64,000 nucleotides of DNA, taken from NCBI GenBank assembly GCA_947652925.1, contig CANTEW010000003.1:1-64000 (forward strand), given 5' to 3'. Below are positions 34,719 through 43,848 of this stretch, in pieces (the stretch's first letter is position 1; every line of letters begins with the position of its first letter). Made by a program: the position numbers and the translations under genes. The DNA is from an uncultured Lachnospiraceae bacterium (GTDB taxonomy: Bacteria; Bacillota; Clostridia; Lachnospirales; Lachnospiraceae). A model generated the notes under the pieces. That model ran no database searches. It was not told the origin of the DNA and was given only the letters and a program-made list of their open reading frames with translations.

Positions 34719-35939
34719 TTATCGCCACTGATATCCGCCGTCTTCTTTTACCTGATAGAAATCGGCAAAGTTGATATCGAAGATATCTTTGTTGATGCCG
34801 CTGATATCGATCTTATTTTTGATCAGATACTGCCAGGTCCCGGAATTTGAGATGTCTCCCTGCAGGAGGATCCCTTCTACTTTTCCGTCTTTTAAGATAA
34901 CGCGTTTATACTGGGTCTTGTCTTCTTTGATCTGGATTTGGTCGCCTTCTTCTGTCTTGATCCGGCCCACGCAGAGTGTGACCAGGCCGAAGAAGTTGAT
35001 CGTGTTCTTGATCGCATATGTGTCGGTGTAGCTCTCTGCTGCGCCGCACATGTTCTCGCCGGCTACATGGCCCTGGTCTGTGGCGTTGGGCCAGATGCCT
35101 GACAGTCCGGTGATATCGCCGGCAGCGTAGACGTCTTCCTGTGAGGTCTTCATGGAGGCGTCTACGGTCACGCCGCGGTCACAGTCGATACCGCTGCCTT
35201 CCAGACAGGCCAGGGCGGGGCGTACGCCTGCTGCCACGATGAGCAGGTCGCAGGCCAGTTCTTCGCCGTTGTCCAGGGTGACTTTATGTATCTTACCGTC
35301 TGGCTCACATACGGCTTCAGAAGCTTTTCTCCCCAGTACGAAGCGTACGCCGGCGTTTTCAAAGAGTTTCTGATAGGCTTCTGCGCCGTGGGCGTCAAGT
35401 TGTACGGGCAGGATCTGATCGACCATCTCCACGATGGTGATCTTCTTGCCGCGTTCCAGAAGTCCGTATGCCGCGTCCAGGCCCACCAGACCGGAGCCGA
35501 TCACCAGTACGTTTTCTGCCGTCTCGGCTTCTTTTACGATCGCCTGTGCGTCGGAAAGGTTGCGCAGGCCGTATACGTTGGAGGCTTTGCGCAGTTCCCC
35601 CACAGGGGGGATGAAGCTGTCGGCGCCCTGTGCCAGGAGGAGTTTGTCATAGCTTATCTCCTCGCCGTTATCCAGTTGGATCTCTTTTGTGTGGGGACAG
35701 ACTTTCTCAACTCTGACGCCCTTTTTCCACTCCACGTTATATTTGGAGAAGAAATCTTTTTCTGAAAAATCCAGTCCCTGTTCGTCGCGTTCTCCGGCAA
35801 TGAATTTATGGAGCATACAGCGGGAGTGTACATGTGTGTCGGCGGAGACTATGAGGATCTCCCCTGCACCATCGCGCTTGCGGATGGTCTTTGCTGCCTC
35901 TATGCCGGCAACACCGGCACCAATGATCACATATTTCAT
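34719..35939 (-). CDS. NAD(P)/FAD-dependent oxidoreductase of the CO dehydrogenase operon
   Basis: A 406-residue pyridine-nucleotide-disulfide-type oxidoreductase resembling NADH:rubredoxin oxidoreductases. The FAD site is VIIGAGVAGIEAAKTI (residues 4-19), the NAD(P)H site VLVIGSGLVGLDAAYGL (about 144-160), and the second FAD motif is DVYAAGDITG (about 267-276). It is the third gene after cooS and cooF on the minus strand, three bases from cooF. It probably passes electrons from CO via the ferredoxin-like CooF to NAD(P)+, as proposed for other cooS-cooF-FNOR clusters. Confidence 0.88.
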   Translation of the reverse strand: MKYVIIGAGVAGIEAAKTIRKRDGAGEILIVSADTHVHSRCMLHKFIAGERDEQGLDFSEKDFFSKYNVEWKKGVRVEKVCPHTKEIQLDNGEEISYDKLLLAQGADSFIPPVGELRKASNVYGLRNLSDAQAIVKEAETAENVLVIGSGLVGLDAAYGLLERGKKITIVEMVDQILPVQLDAHGAEAYQKLFENAGVRFVLGRKASEAVCEPDGKIHKVTLDNGEELACDLLIVAAGVRPALACLEGSGIDCDRGVTVDASMKTSQEDVYAAGDITGLSGIWPNATDQGHVAGENMCGAAESYTDTYAIKNTINFFGLVTLCVGRIKTEEGDQIQIKEDKTQYKRVILKDGKVEGILLQGDISNSGTWQYLIKNKIDISGINKDIFDINFADFYQVKEDGGYQWR

Positions 35940-35942
35940 CCT

Positions 35943-36389
35943 TTACACCTCCTCTACATAGATCGCCTGCTTGGGGCAGGAGGCTACACAGGATGGTCCT
36001 TCCCCTGCGTTCACACAGAAGTCACATTTTATCACTTTGGTCTTGCTCACGGTGTCTGGCTTCAGGACTCCGTACGGACAGTTCATCACACACATGAAGC
36101 AGGAGCCGCAGCGTGTCTCGTCATAAAATACGTGACCGCTCTTGGGGTCTTTGCTGAGTGCGCCGCTCATGCAGGCTTCCACGCACTTTGGCTCGTCGCA
36201 GTGGCGGCAGAACAGCGGTCTGTAGTGTCCGTCGGCGTCTTTTAAGATATAGTTCCGTGATTCGTTGCGGGGGTCTGTCAGGTCCAGGTCGTAAACTGTG
36301 CCCTCGGTCTCCCTGTGTGCCTGCATACAGGCGATGGAACAGTTCTTGCACCCGTCACATTTCTCATGATCGATCATGATGCGTTTCAT
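35943..36389 (-). CDS. cooF: CooF-like 4Fe-4S electron-transfer protein
   Basis: A 148-residue polyferredoxin with four Cys clusters: CDGCKNCSIAC (residues 11-21), CRHCDEPKCVEAC (about 61-73), CGSCFMCVMNC (about 92-102), and CDFC...CVASC at the C-terminus. That pattern, the length and the position directly after cooS match CooF, the electron acceptor of CO dehydrogenase. The start ATG 36389 has AGGGGTGG upstream on the minus strand. Confidence 0.92.
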   Translation of the reverse strand: MKRIMIDHEKCDGCKNCSIACMQAHRETEGTVYDLDLTDPRNESRNYILKDADGHYRPLFCRHCDEPKCVEACMSGALSKDPKSGHVFYDETRCGSCFMCVMNCPYGVLKPDTVSKTKVIKCDFCVNAGEGPSCVASCPKQAIYVEEV

Positions 36390-36411
36390 ATATACACCAC
36401 CCCTTTCTATA

Positions 36412-38295
36412 TTATATGTTCAGTCCCTGCCGTTTTTCCTCGATGATCTTCTCTAAGATGTCAGCGGATGCTTTCGCGTCGCTGTTGATGATCACATGGC
36501 CTCCGGTCAGTTTCTTCATGTCTTCAGTGAGTACCTGTACGGCTACAGGGCTTCCGGTCACAAATGGTGGCAGTCCTAAGTGCAGGGGCAGTCCAAGGGC
36601 GAGGCCGTAGCATCCGTCTGCCAGCGCCTGCTCTTCCAGCCACTGTGCGGCGGAGAGTACCAATGGGAGCTGCGGCAGGTCTACCTTTAAAGCTTCTGCC
36701 AGCTCTGTGGCCACGATCTCCAGACGGCCGATCGCCAGACAGGGACCGAAGTTCAGTACAGGGGGGATGCCCAGTTTTTCACAGACAGCGCGCAGCTTCG
36801 GACCTGCATATCTGGCGGCTTCCGGTACCATCAGGCCGCAGTTTTCGATACCGCCTGAAGAACATCCGGCAGTCAGGACGATGATGTCCCTGGCGATCAG
36901 TTCTTTTACAAGGTCTACGCTCAAGACGTCGTGTCCGCCCGCAGTCAGGTTGGAGCAGCCTACCACGCCGGCCACGCCTTTGATATCCCCGGATACGATC
37001 AGGTCGATCAGAGGCTGCCAGCTGCCGCCCAGGAATTTCTTCAGGGATACTTCGCTGACGCCTGTGAGGGTGTTGTCGTTGCCGTGGTCTTTCATCAGGT
37101 TCATGGTCACGCTGCCGCGGCGGGCTTTATATGCCTCTACGATCTCGTCGATGATCTCTTCGGTCACGGCTGCGCGGTTTTCGAAGTCAAATTCTTTTAG
37201 TTCCGCGTTTGCCTTCTTTGCCACGTTGTCGATACAGATCTGTTTGATCTTCAGTTCGTCGCAGATCGGTTCGATCCCGGGGAGGGTACAGTTGAATTCG
37301 GAGATCACTGCGTCGATGCCTCCGGTGGCCAGGATCGCTTCACTGGTGTAGTTGTTCCCGGCATGTCCGTCGAAGATTTCCGTGTAATGTGCGCCGCGCA
37401 GCTGGAGATCTTGGCCTACGCAGGTACAGCCTACGAGTTTGAATCCTTTTGCACCGGCTTTTTTGGCTTTTTCTTTCACATCATCGTCGATCAGACGCGT
37501 CTGCAGGAATGTGAACATGGAATGCTGATGCCCGGTGATCATGATGTTGATGTAGTCTGGGTCGATCACGCGCAGGCCGACAGGAGCTGTACGGATCTCA
37601 GGCTCGCCTAATACGACGTCGTTTAACAGATTGGTCAGCACAAGGCCGTGGATCCCTGTGGAGATACCTAATTTCAGGCAGTCCAGGAGCATATTCACTG
37701 GGTCTGAGTTCAAGTTGGTGGAGCATTTTACCACGCCGTGGAAGACTTCGGATTTTGCACCGCCCGGGAGGATACCCAGTTCTTTCCATTTCTCATAGCG
37801 GGGTCCGTAGGAGAGTTTTTCAGTCAGCTGCATCTTCTCGTATTCGGGCAGGTACAGATCTCTCAATACGGCGTCAGCTACGGCTTCTGCGCATTTATGT
37901 ACGTCGCTCTCTTCGATGCCGAAGATGTCCGCCAGGCGTTTCAGCGTCTCAACGCCTTTGATCTCGCCTTTTGTCTTGGCGATATTTTTAACATTTAAGG
38001 CAGTGTTCTCCACTACATGGATGTAGCAGCCGGAACCGGAAGCAACGGCTCTCAAGAGATTCCGCACGACGATGGTATCGGCGTTGGCGCCGCAGATCCC
38101 GCGGGGTGACTTGGGTGTGATCCGGCAGGGGCCGTTGGCGCACAGACGACAGCATACGCCCTGGAGACCGAAGCCGCATTTGGTACTCTGGCTGTCTACA
38201 CGGTGGTGGGATGTTTCCATGGGAAGCCCGGCAATGAATCCTTCTAACGGTTTGTCTGCACTCTTGCAGGTGTTGCATCCATAACACTCATTCAT
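36412..38295 (-). CDS. cooS: Anaerobic carbon monoxide dehydrogenase, catalytic subunit
   Basis: A 627-residue Ni-Fe CODH oxidising CO to CO2. N-terminal Cys motifs CYGCNTCKSAD and CGFGLQGVCCRLCANGPCR supply the D and B clusters; later Cys/His residues (including GCTCVGQDL, VVGCSNL and LTAGCSSGGIENCG) fit the Ni-4Fe-4S C cluster. No acetyl-CoA synthase genes or CooC maturation factor are in the window, so it is a stand-alone CODH with CooF and an NAD(P)H oxidoreductase. Roles in CO use, redox balancing or oxidative stress have been proposed for such clusters. An AAAGAGGTATG Shine-Dalgarno sequence precedes the start. Confidence 0.97.
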   Translation of the reverse strand: MNECYGCNTCKSADKPLEGFIAGLPMETSHHRVDSQSTKCGFGLQGVCCRLCANGPCRITPKSPRGICGANADTIVVRNLLRAVASGSGCYIHVVENTALNVKNIAKTKGEIKGVETLKRLADIFGIEESDVHKCAEAVADAVLRDLYLPEYEKMQLTEKLSYGPRYEKWKELGILPGGAKSEVFHGVVKCSTNLNSDPVNMLLDCLKLGISTGIHGLVLTNLLNDVVLGEPEIRTAPVGLRVIDPDYINIMITGHQHSMFTFLQTRLIDDDVKEKAKKAGAKGFKLVGCTCVGQDLQLRGAHYTEIFDGHAGNNYTSEAILATGGIDAVISEFNCTLPGIEPICDELKIKQICIDNVAKKANAELKEFDFENRAAVTEEIIDEIVEAYKARRGSVTMNLMKDHGNDNTLTGVSEVSLKKFLGGSWQPLIDLIVSGDIKGVAGVVGCSNLTAGGHDVLSVDLVKELIARDIIVLTAGCSSGGIENCGLMVPEAARYAGPKLRAVCEKLGIPPVLNFGPCLAIGRLEIVATELAEALKVDLPQLPLVLSAAQWLEEQALADGCYGLALGLPLHLGLPPFVTGSPVAVQVLTEDMKKLTGGHVIINSDAKASADILEKIIEEKRQGLNI

Positions 38296-38332
38296 ATTGT
38301 CATACCTCTTTGAAAAAAATTTATAGGGTCAT

Positions 38333-38733
38333 CTAGTACTCCATCCGGCCAGAAATTAGAGTCCTGCTCTGTCTGATCCGCACCATTGTGTCGTTAAGAT
38401 CTCTAACCGATGCCACTGTATCGCTGTCAAAATTTTGTCTAAAGTGTATTTTAAAACCTTAAAAATTCTGTAAATGATTTTAAATTTTACAAGAATTTGA
38501 TACAATCCGTGGCTGCTCAAATTTTTCTATGTACTTTTCTGCGAGAAAAGTGCCAAAAGCGCCGGGGATCACGGATCTCACCCGGACCCCTTAAAACGCT
38601 GTTTTTGGAATGTACTCATCTATTATCTGCAAATTTTCTATAACTTAAGGATATTTGAGGTTTTCAGACACGCTCTAGCACTGGCACAGAGCAGACAGAG
38701 CAAAACTCTATTTTCTGACTGGATGGAGTACTC
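38333..38733. repeat. Repeat family A copy split by a nested element
   Basis: The left half (38333-38440, CTAGTACTCCATCCGGCCAG onward) and right half (38673-38733, ending TGGATGGAGTACTC) match the full A copy at 6154-6319. A 235-bp element (38441-38675) lies between them at the same CTAGCAC point. CTA is found on both sides, consistent with a short target duplication. The composite lies directly upstream of cooS and may separate it from its promoter. Confidence 0.75.
38441..38675. repeat. Repeat B-related element (235 bp) nested in repeat A
   Basis: The right end TTTTCAGACACGCTC equals the repeat B terminus; the left end AAGTGTATTTTAAAACCTTA is a degenerate inverted match (AGGTTTTCAGACAC). 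The interior is different from the 160-bp B copies and includes ACTTTTCTGCGAGAAAAGT, a good inverted repeat. It is noncoding. Confidence 0.6.
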
Positions 38734-38882
38734 ATGTCTTTTAGAGATTCTACTATAACTTTATGTTTTGTGTCAACATATATTATATAAGCGAGGCAGA
38801 GGATCTCTCCTGGGCAGATATCATTTCCTAATTATAATAAAAGGGACTGTTATCTTTTGATATAAAATGCCAAAGGATCTCT

Positions 38883-38909
38883 TAAGTTACAGGAAGAAAC
38901 TGCCGATAA
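38883..38909 (+). promoter_or_regulatory. Sigma-28/SigD-type flagellar promoter
   Basis: TAAGTTAC, 11 bases, GCCGATAA. The enteric FliA consensus is TAAAGTTT-N11-GCCGATAA, so the -10 is perfect, the spacing exact and the -35 close. It lies about 110 bases before the flagellin start codon. The rest of 38734-39019 shows nothing else clear. Confidence 0.85.
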
Positions 38910-39019
38910 TAAATCTATCAGAAAGTATGTATCAGTGCAATGCAGCAGTCTGGTCGTGTAAAGAGACATGTGGCGCAGGCTGTCAGAAAATAGATCGTTT
39001 TGGGATGGAGGGGTACTAG

Positions 39020-39847
39020 ATGAGGATCCAGCATAATATCAAGGCATTGAACACGCACAAAACATTGTCAACAAATAATTCCAGGGAGAAAAAAAATGTG
39101 GAGAAGCTCGCATCCGGTTTCAGGATCAACCGTGCAGCGGACGACGCGGCTGGACTGAACATCTCGGAAGAGATGCGGGCGCAGGTCACCGGTTTGGATC
39201 AGGCTTTTGAAAATTCTATGGACGGTATCTCCCTTGTGGAGACTGTAGAGGGCGCTATGAAAGAAGTACACGGCATGTTGGACAGGATGATGTCACTGTC
39301 GGTACAGGCGGCCAATGTGACATATTCGGGTGAAAACCGTGAGATGATCCAAAATGAGGTGGACCACTTGGCGGGTGAGATCGCACGGATCAGGGATAAC
39401 ACGAGTTTTAATGGTCTATCTCTCTTGAAGGGGGATCAGGGAAACCGCACGGTCTTACTGCAGATCGCGGAGACGTCAGAGGGGAGCAGCCAGCTGAAAG
39501 TGGAACTGCCCAACCTGGAACTCTCCGAAATGGGTATCGAGGATATCTCTGTAAGGACGGAGGAAGACGCGCGGGCGGCTATCCAGATGTTAGAGAAAGG
39601 GGTCGACTATGTGAGCAAGGAGAGGGGCAGGGTCGGCGCATATGAGAACCGCCTGGCGTGTACGGCGAACAACTTGAATGCCATGAATGTGAACATATCT
39701 GCTTCAGAGAGCCGTATCCGGGATGTGGAGATGGCGAAGGAAGAGATGAAACGGATGAAAAATGATATCTTAGGCGAATCGGCCCAGGCGATGCTCGCCC
39801 AGGCGAACCAGGTCCCGGCAGGTGTCCTTCCGCTGCTGGAACAGTAA
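39020..39847 (+). CDS. Flagellin
   Basis: A 275-residue short flagellin with conserved D0/D1 ends and almost no variable middle domain. The N-terminal part has MRIQHNIKALNTH and LASGFRINRAADDAAGLNIS, the C-terminal part ASESRIRDVEMAKEEM and AQAMLAQANQVPAGVLPLLE. RIRDNTSFNGLSLL is the typical D1 segment. ATG 39020 follows GGATGGAGGGG. No other flagellar structural genes are in the window; the gene stands alone behind its own sigma-28-type promoter, as flagellin genes often do. Confidence 0.95.
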   Translation: MRIQHNIKALNTHKTLSTNNSREKKNVEKLASGFRINRAADDAAGLNISEEMRAQVTGLDQAFENSMDGISLVETVEGAMKEVHGMLDRMMSLSVQAANVTYSGENREMIQNEVDHLAGEIARIRDNTSFNGLSLLKGDQGNRTVLLQIAETSEGSSQLKVELPNLELSEMGIEDISVRTEEDARAAIQMLEKGVDYVSKERGRVGAYENRLACTANNLNAMNVNISASESRIRDVEMAKEEMKRMKNDILGESAQAMLAQANQVPAGVLPLLEQ

Positions 39848-39895
39848 GGACTGAAGGAAAGTTTATAAAAAATTTATAAAATTACAGGAAATCAG

Positions 39896-39923
39896 TTGAC
39901 GGACTGAGAATATCTGTTATAAT
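39896..39923 (+). promoter_or_regulatory. Promoter of rpsU
   Basis: TTGACG (39896-39901) and TATAAT (39918-39923) with 16 bp between them, about 80 bases upstream of the rpsU start codon. Confidence 0.8.
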
Positions 39924-40000
39924 ATCATTTGTGCAATAAAATACCCATACAGTTGTATTTACGCACAATCTACAACTGGAGGGAGGTTAGGTGTGAGTTT

Positions 40001-40177
40001 ATGTCAAATGTGATCGTAAAAGAGAACGAGACTTTAGACAGTGCTCTGCGCAGATTCAAACGAAGTTGTGCTAAGGCCGGCATTCAGCAGGAAATCCGCA
40101 AAAGAGAGCATTACGAGAAGCCGAGCGTGCGCCGTAAGAAAAAGTCTGAAGCCGCCAGGAAACGTAAATATAATTAA
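40001..40177 (+). CDS. rpsU: Ribosomal protein S21
   Basis: A 58-residue bS21. [21 protein letters not shown] is the family N-terminus and the C-terminus is the usual strongly basic tail ([17 protein letters not shown]). The start at 40001 gives the normal length; a GGAGGGAGGT tract lies about 14 bases upstream. A compact terminator follows, so it is a monocistronic unit. Confidence 0.97.
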   Translation: MSNVIVKENETLDSALRRFKRSCAKAGIQQEIRKREHYEKPSVRRKKKSEAARKRKYN

Positions 40178-40184
40178 TGTGCGC

Positions 40185-40216
40185 AAAAATCCCTGCCTTT
40201 TTGACAGGGGTTTTTT
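40185..40216 (+). terminator. Terminator of rpsU
   Basis: AAAAATCCCTG, a CCTTTTTGA loop, CAGGGGTTTTTT: a short GC stem extended by A-T pairs, with a T6 run. Confidence 0.85.
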
Positions 40217-40302
40217 ATCTTACACGAAAGTTTTGTAGGCACGACGGGGTCGCCGGCTTTCATTTATGGCGCTGTCTGTGTGAGCAGAAATGTCAGGTCG
40301 AT

Positions 40303-41838
40303 ATGAAAAAGATATTTAAGATCCTTTTTAACCGAGTATTTTATATCAGTGTGGCGCTTCTCCTGCAATTGGTCTGGTGGCTGTCTCTGTTCTGGTTTTT
40401 GAACAATATGTCGCAGGTGAGCCGGATGCTGCTCAGCACGGTCGCGGTGGTGATCGTACTCTGGCTGGTGAATAAGCGCATCAATCCGTCTTATAAGCTG
40501 GCATGGACGATCGTGATCCTGGTCGGTCCGATCTTTGGAGTCTGTCTGTATGCGGTGTTCGGGACTTCCAGGGTGGCTTCTGCCATGCAGGAGGATTATG
40601 AGAGAGTCTTGGAAAAAGGAAAGGATCTTCTGAAAGAGGAACCTGTTGTCCGCGGGAAGTTGGACAGGATGAACAGGAATGTGTCGAACCAGTCCAGGTA
40701 CATCCGGGATCATGCGGAGTTTCCGCTGCAGGAAGGCACGACGGTAGATTATTATCCGGAAGGCGAGTATCTGTTCCCTATGCTCCTGCAGGAATTGGGC
40801 AAAGCGGAACACTTTATATTTATGGAATATTTCATCATCAACGATGGGGTGATGTGGAATTCCATCTTAAATATACTGGAAAAAAAGGCGGGTCAGGGGG
40901 TGGATGTCCGTCTGATCTACGATGATTTTGGCTGTATCACGACTCTGCCCCATCATTTTTATAAAGAATTACAGGAAAAAGGGATCAAATGCGCCGCCTT
41001 CAATCCCTTCCGCCCTATGCTGAACGTGATCCTGAACAATCGGGACCATCGGAAGATCTGTGTGGTGGACGGCCATACAGGTTTTACAGGCGGGATCAAT
41101 CTGGCGGATGAGTACATCAATCTGCGCCAGAGGTTTGGCCATTGGAAAGATACAGGGATCATGCTGAAGGGGGAGGCTGTATGGAATCTGACGGTGATGT
41201 TCCTGCAGATGTGGTCTGTGATCACCAAGATGCCTGTCCAGTTTTCTGGGTATGTGCCCCACAGATACCATCCGGGGCCTTTTGAGACAGACGGGTTTGT
41301 GCAGCCTTATTGTGACACGCCTCTGGATGATGAGATCGTGGGGGAGAATGTCTACCTGAATATGATCGGGCGGGCGGAGCGGTATGTATACATCTGTACA
41401 CCCTATCTGATCATCGACAATGAGATGATGACTGCCTTGTGCCTGGCGGCAAAGAGCGGGGTGGATGTGCGCATCATGACTCCGGGTATCCCGGATAAGA
41501 AGATCGTGTTCTTGCTGACACGGTCGTATTATGAACAGCTCATCGAGGCTGGGGTGAAGATCTATGAATATCTGCCGGGTTTCCTCCATGCAAAATCTTT
41601 TGTCTGTGATGATGAATTGGCTGTCATCGGGACCATCAATATGGATTACCGCAGCCTCTATCTCCATTTTGAAAATGGGGTATGGCTGTATCGGTGCCGG
41701 GCGGTGGAAGATATGCGGCAGGATTATCTGGAATCTCTGAAAATGTGTATGCAGGTCACGCTGGATCGGTGCAGGGACAGGAATATAGTCGTCCGGGCGG
41801 CGCAGAGTGTCTTGCGGCTGTTTGCACCGATGTTGTGA
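40303..41838 (+). CDS. cls: Cardiolipin synthase (phospholipase D family)
   Basis: A 511-residue membrane enzyme that condenses phosphatidylglycerol into cardiolipin. Two N-terminal membrane segments (about 10-30 and 36-55, then a third hydrophobic stretch to about 80) precede the two HKD motifs, HRKICVVDGHTGFTGGIN (about 250) and HAKSFVCDDELAVIGTINMD (about 430). Start ATG 40303 begins MKKIFKILFNRVFY; the Shine-Dalgarno sequence (CAGGTCG) is weak and the frame is open upstream into the rpsU terminator, so the start is not certain. Confidence 0.92.
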   Translation: MKKIFKILFNRVFYISVALLLQLVWWLSLFWFLNNMSQVSRMLLSTVAVVIVLWLVNKRINPSYKLAWTIVILVGPIFGVCLYAVFGTSRVASAMQEDYERVLEKGKDLLKEEPVVRGKLDRMNRNVSNQSRYIRDHAEFPLQEGTTVDYYPEGEYLFPMLLQELGKAEHFIFMEYFIINDGVMWNSILNILEKKAGQGVDVRLIYDDFGCITTLPHHFYKELQEKGIKCAAFNPFRPMLNVILNNRDHRKICVVDGHTGFTGGINLADEYINLRQRFGHWKDTGIMLKGEAVWNLTVMFLQMWSVITKMPVQFSGYVPHRYHPGPFETDGFVQPYCDTPLDDEIVGENVYLNMIGRAERYVYICTPYLIIDNEMMTALCLAAKSGVDVRIMTPGIPDKKIVFLLTRSYYEQLIEAGVKIYEYLPGFLHAKSFVCDDELAVIGTINMDYRSLYLHFENGVWLYRCRAVEDMRQDYLESLKMCMQVTLDRCRDRNIVVRAAQSVLRLFAPML

Positions 41839-41891
41839 CAGGGACATGTCTCTGAGGGGGAGATGGAGAAGTTCTGAGAGAAGGAGGGTAT

Positions 41892-42449
41892 ATGTGGAGT
41901 AGACATTTTTTTGGCGTGGACTCTTATCATTTGATCCAGTGGTTTCTCACGTATAGTGTCCTGGGATGGATGGTGGAATCGGCATATATGTCGTTCTGTA
42001 ACCGCCGTTGGACTAATCGGGGGTTTGTGAAGGGGCCTTTTTGCCCGATCTATGGATTTGGCGCTTTGGGTGTGTATTTTCTTCTGAGGCCATTTGATGG
42101 CCATTACATAATTTTGTATATCATGGGGGCCCTGACGGCTACGCTCTTTGAGTTTTTGGTGGCGAAGATCATGCAGCACCTGTTTGGGGAAGTCTGGTGG
42201 GATTATGAAGATAAGCCTTTTAATTACCGAGGGGTGGTATGTCTGGAGAGTACGCTTGCCTGGGGGTTCTATACGATCCTTTTGTTCCGGTTCCTCCATG
42301 GATTCGTAGAGCGGCTGGTGGATACGTATCCCTATCGGTTCGGCGTCTTTATGGGGAGTCTGGTGATCATCATATTCGCGGTGGATCTGGGACGCAGCCT
42401 GCGTGCCGCCAGGAAGGATAAATGTTATAAGGATCAGTCTTACATCTGA
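41892..42449 (+). CDS. Putative ABC-transporter permease-like membrane protein (CmpB/PF06541 type)
   Basis: A 185-residue integral membrane protein with about five hydrophobic segments. The N-terminal YSVLGWMVESAYMSFCNRRWTNRGFVKGPFCPIYGFGA is the signature of the PF06541 group (annotated ABC_trans_CmpB or DUF1113), widespread in Clostridia. No ATPase partner is adjacent, so the transporter annotation is weak. AAGGAGGG precedes ATG 41892. It follows cls by 53 bases and may share its transcript. Confidence 0.8.
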   Translation: MWSRHFFGVDSYHLIQWFLTYSVLGWMVESAYMSFCNRRWTNRGFVKGPFCPIYGFGALGVYFLLRPFDGHYIILYIMGALTATLFEFLVAKIMQHLFGEVWWDYEDKPFNYRGVVCLESTLAWGFYTILLFRFLHGFVERLVDTYPYRFGVFMGSLVIIIFAVDLGRSLRAARKDKCYKDQSYI

Positions 42450-42462
42450 CGGATCATCCGGG

Positions 42463-42502
42463 ATAGCTGTCTGCTCTTTCATGAGCAGGGCAGCTATTTT
42501 TG
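42463..42502 (+). terminator. Rho-independent terminator
   Basis: ATAGCTGTCTGCTC and GAGCAGGGCAGCTAT form a 14-bp stem with one bulge, followed by TTTTTG, just after the CmpB-like gene. Confidence 0.88.
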
Positions 42503-42592
42503 ATGTCTGGAGATATATCTGTTGATCTATTTATGCATATTCCTCTATTTTCTTTCTTACAATAGAGTAGGATGGAAATGGAGAGTGAAAGT

Positions 42593-43807
42593 ATGCGTAA
42601 TAAACTATTTTATCTGTTTATCGTGGGCCTTTCCCTTATCTGTATGGTGGGAGGGCTTATGGTCTTCCCAGGGCGGGTGTATGGGCAGGAGCAGGTGAGC
42701 GAGAGTACAGTCCAGATCGCTGCGCCCCACGGCGTTCTGATGGAGGCGGCTACGGGGAAAGTCATTTTCGAGAAGGAAAAAGATGTGGAAGTCAGCCCTG
42801 CAAGTATCACGAAGATCATGACTTTGATCTTGATCTTTGACGCTCTGGAGGAGGGGAAGATCACGATGGAGGATGAGGTCACTACCAGTGCCTATGCAAA
42901 GTCCATGGGTGGTTCACAGGTATTCCTGGAAGAAGGAGAGAAACAGACGGTGGAAACGATGATCAAATGTATCGTCATCGCTTCTGGGAATGACGCCAGC
43001 GTAGCTATGGCGGAGCATATCAGCGGCAGTGAGGAGGCTTTTGTCCAAGCGATGAACCAGCGGGCAGAAAGGTTGGGGATGGAACACACACATTTTGTGG
43101 ATTGCTGTGGACTGACGGAATCGAAGGATCATTATTCCAGTGCGTTCGATGTGGCGTTGATGTCCAGAGAGCTGGTCACCCACTATCCCAAGATCCTGGA
43201 GTACTCTTCCATATGGATGGATACCATCACCCATGTGACCGCGCGGGGCAGCAGTGGATTTGGACTGACCAATACCAATAAACTGATCCGCAGCTATGAG
43301 GGCTGTGTGGGATTGAAGACAGGGAGTACCAGTATTGCCAAGTATTGTGTCTCTACGGTCGCGGTGCGGGATGGGATCACGCTCATCAGCGTTGTGATGA
43401 CGGCGCCGGATCCTAAAGTCCGCTTCAAAGACGCCGCAGCTATGTTGGACCACGGGTTCAGTAAGTGCAGCATGTATGTGGATGAGCATACGGAGGAACT
43501 CAAAGAGATCCCTGTGAAAAAAACGGTCAAGGGCAGTGTGTCCTGTGATTTCAGCGATACATTTTATTATCTGGACACAGAGGGCAGGTCCATGGAGGGG
43601 ATGGAGAAAGAGATACATATGAAAAAGTCGCTGACTGCCCCCGTTAAAGCCGGAGACACGGCGGGGAAAGCGGTGTATCTGCTGGATGGCCGGGAAGTGG
43701 GCAGCGTGAAGATCGTGGCGGCTGAGGATGTGCCGGCTTCCAGTTATCTGGACTATCTCATCTATCTATCGATGCGGGCGGTCTTTTTGGCTTTTGCAGT
43801 CAGATGA
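42593..43807 (+). CDS. D-alanyl-D-alanine carboxypeptidase (PBP5/DacF family)
   Basis: A 404-residue serine peptidase that trims peptidoglycan pentapeptides. A signal peptide is at about 1-30 (LFYLFIVGLSLICMVGG...). Catalytic motifs are SxxK in SPASITKIM (about 71-74), SGN in IASGNDAS and KTG in GLKTGSTS. A C-terminal extension ends in a hydrophobic stretch (YLDYLIYLSMRAVFLAF) that probably anchors it to the membrane. ATG 42593 is preferred because ATGGAGAG lies seven bases upstream; ATG 42572 would add seven residues. Confidence 0.93.
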   Translation: MRNKLFYLFIVGLSLICMVGGLMVFPGRVYGQEQVSESTVQIAAPHGVLMEAATGKVIFEKEKDVEVSPASITKIMTLILIFDALEEGKITMEDEVTTSAYAKSMGGSQVFLEEGEKQTVETMIKCIVIASGNDASVAMAEHISGSEEAFVQAMNQRAERLGMEHTHFVDCCGLTESKDHYSSAFDVALMSRELVTHYPKILEYSSIWMDTITHVTARGSSGFGLTNTNKLIRSYEGCVGLKTGSTSIAKYCVSTVAVRDGITLISVVMTAPDPKVRFKDAAAMLDHGFSKCSMYVDEHTEELKEIPVKKTVKGSVSCDFSDTFYYLDTEGRSMEGMEKEIHMKKSLTAPVKAGDTAGKAVYLLDGREVGSVKIVAAEDVPASSYLDYLIYLSMRAVFLAFAVR

Positions 43808-43848
43808 CCGTGCTTGAATTATTGCTATGAACATGATAAACTTACCAC

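Noticed and set aside
38985..39019. Repeat A end before the flagellin gene (GGATGGAGGGGTACTAG)
   Set aside because: Only about 15 bases resemble the A terminus and they double as the Shine-Dalgarno region; too little to call a copy.
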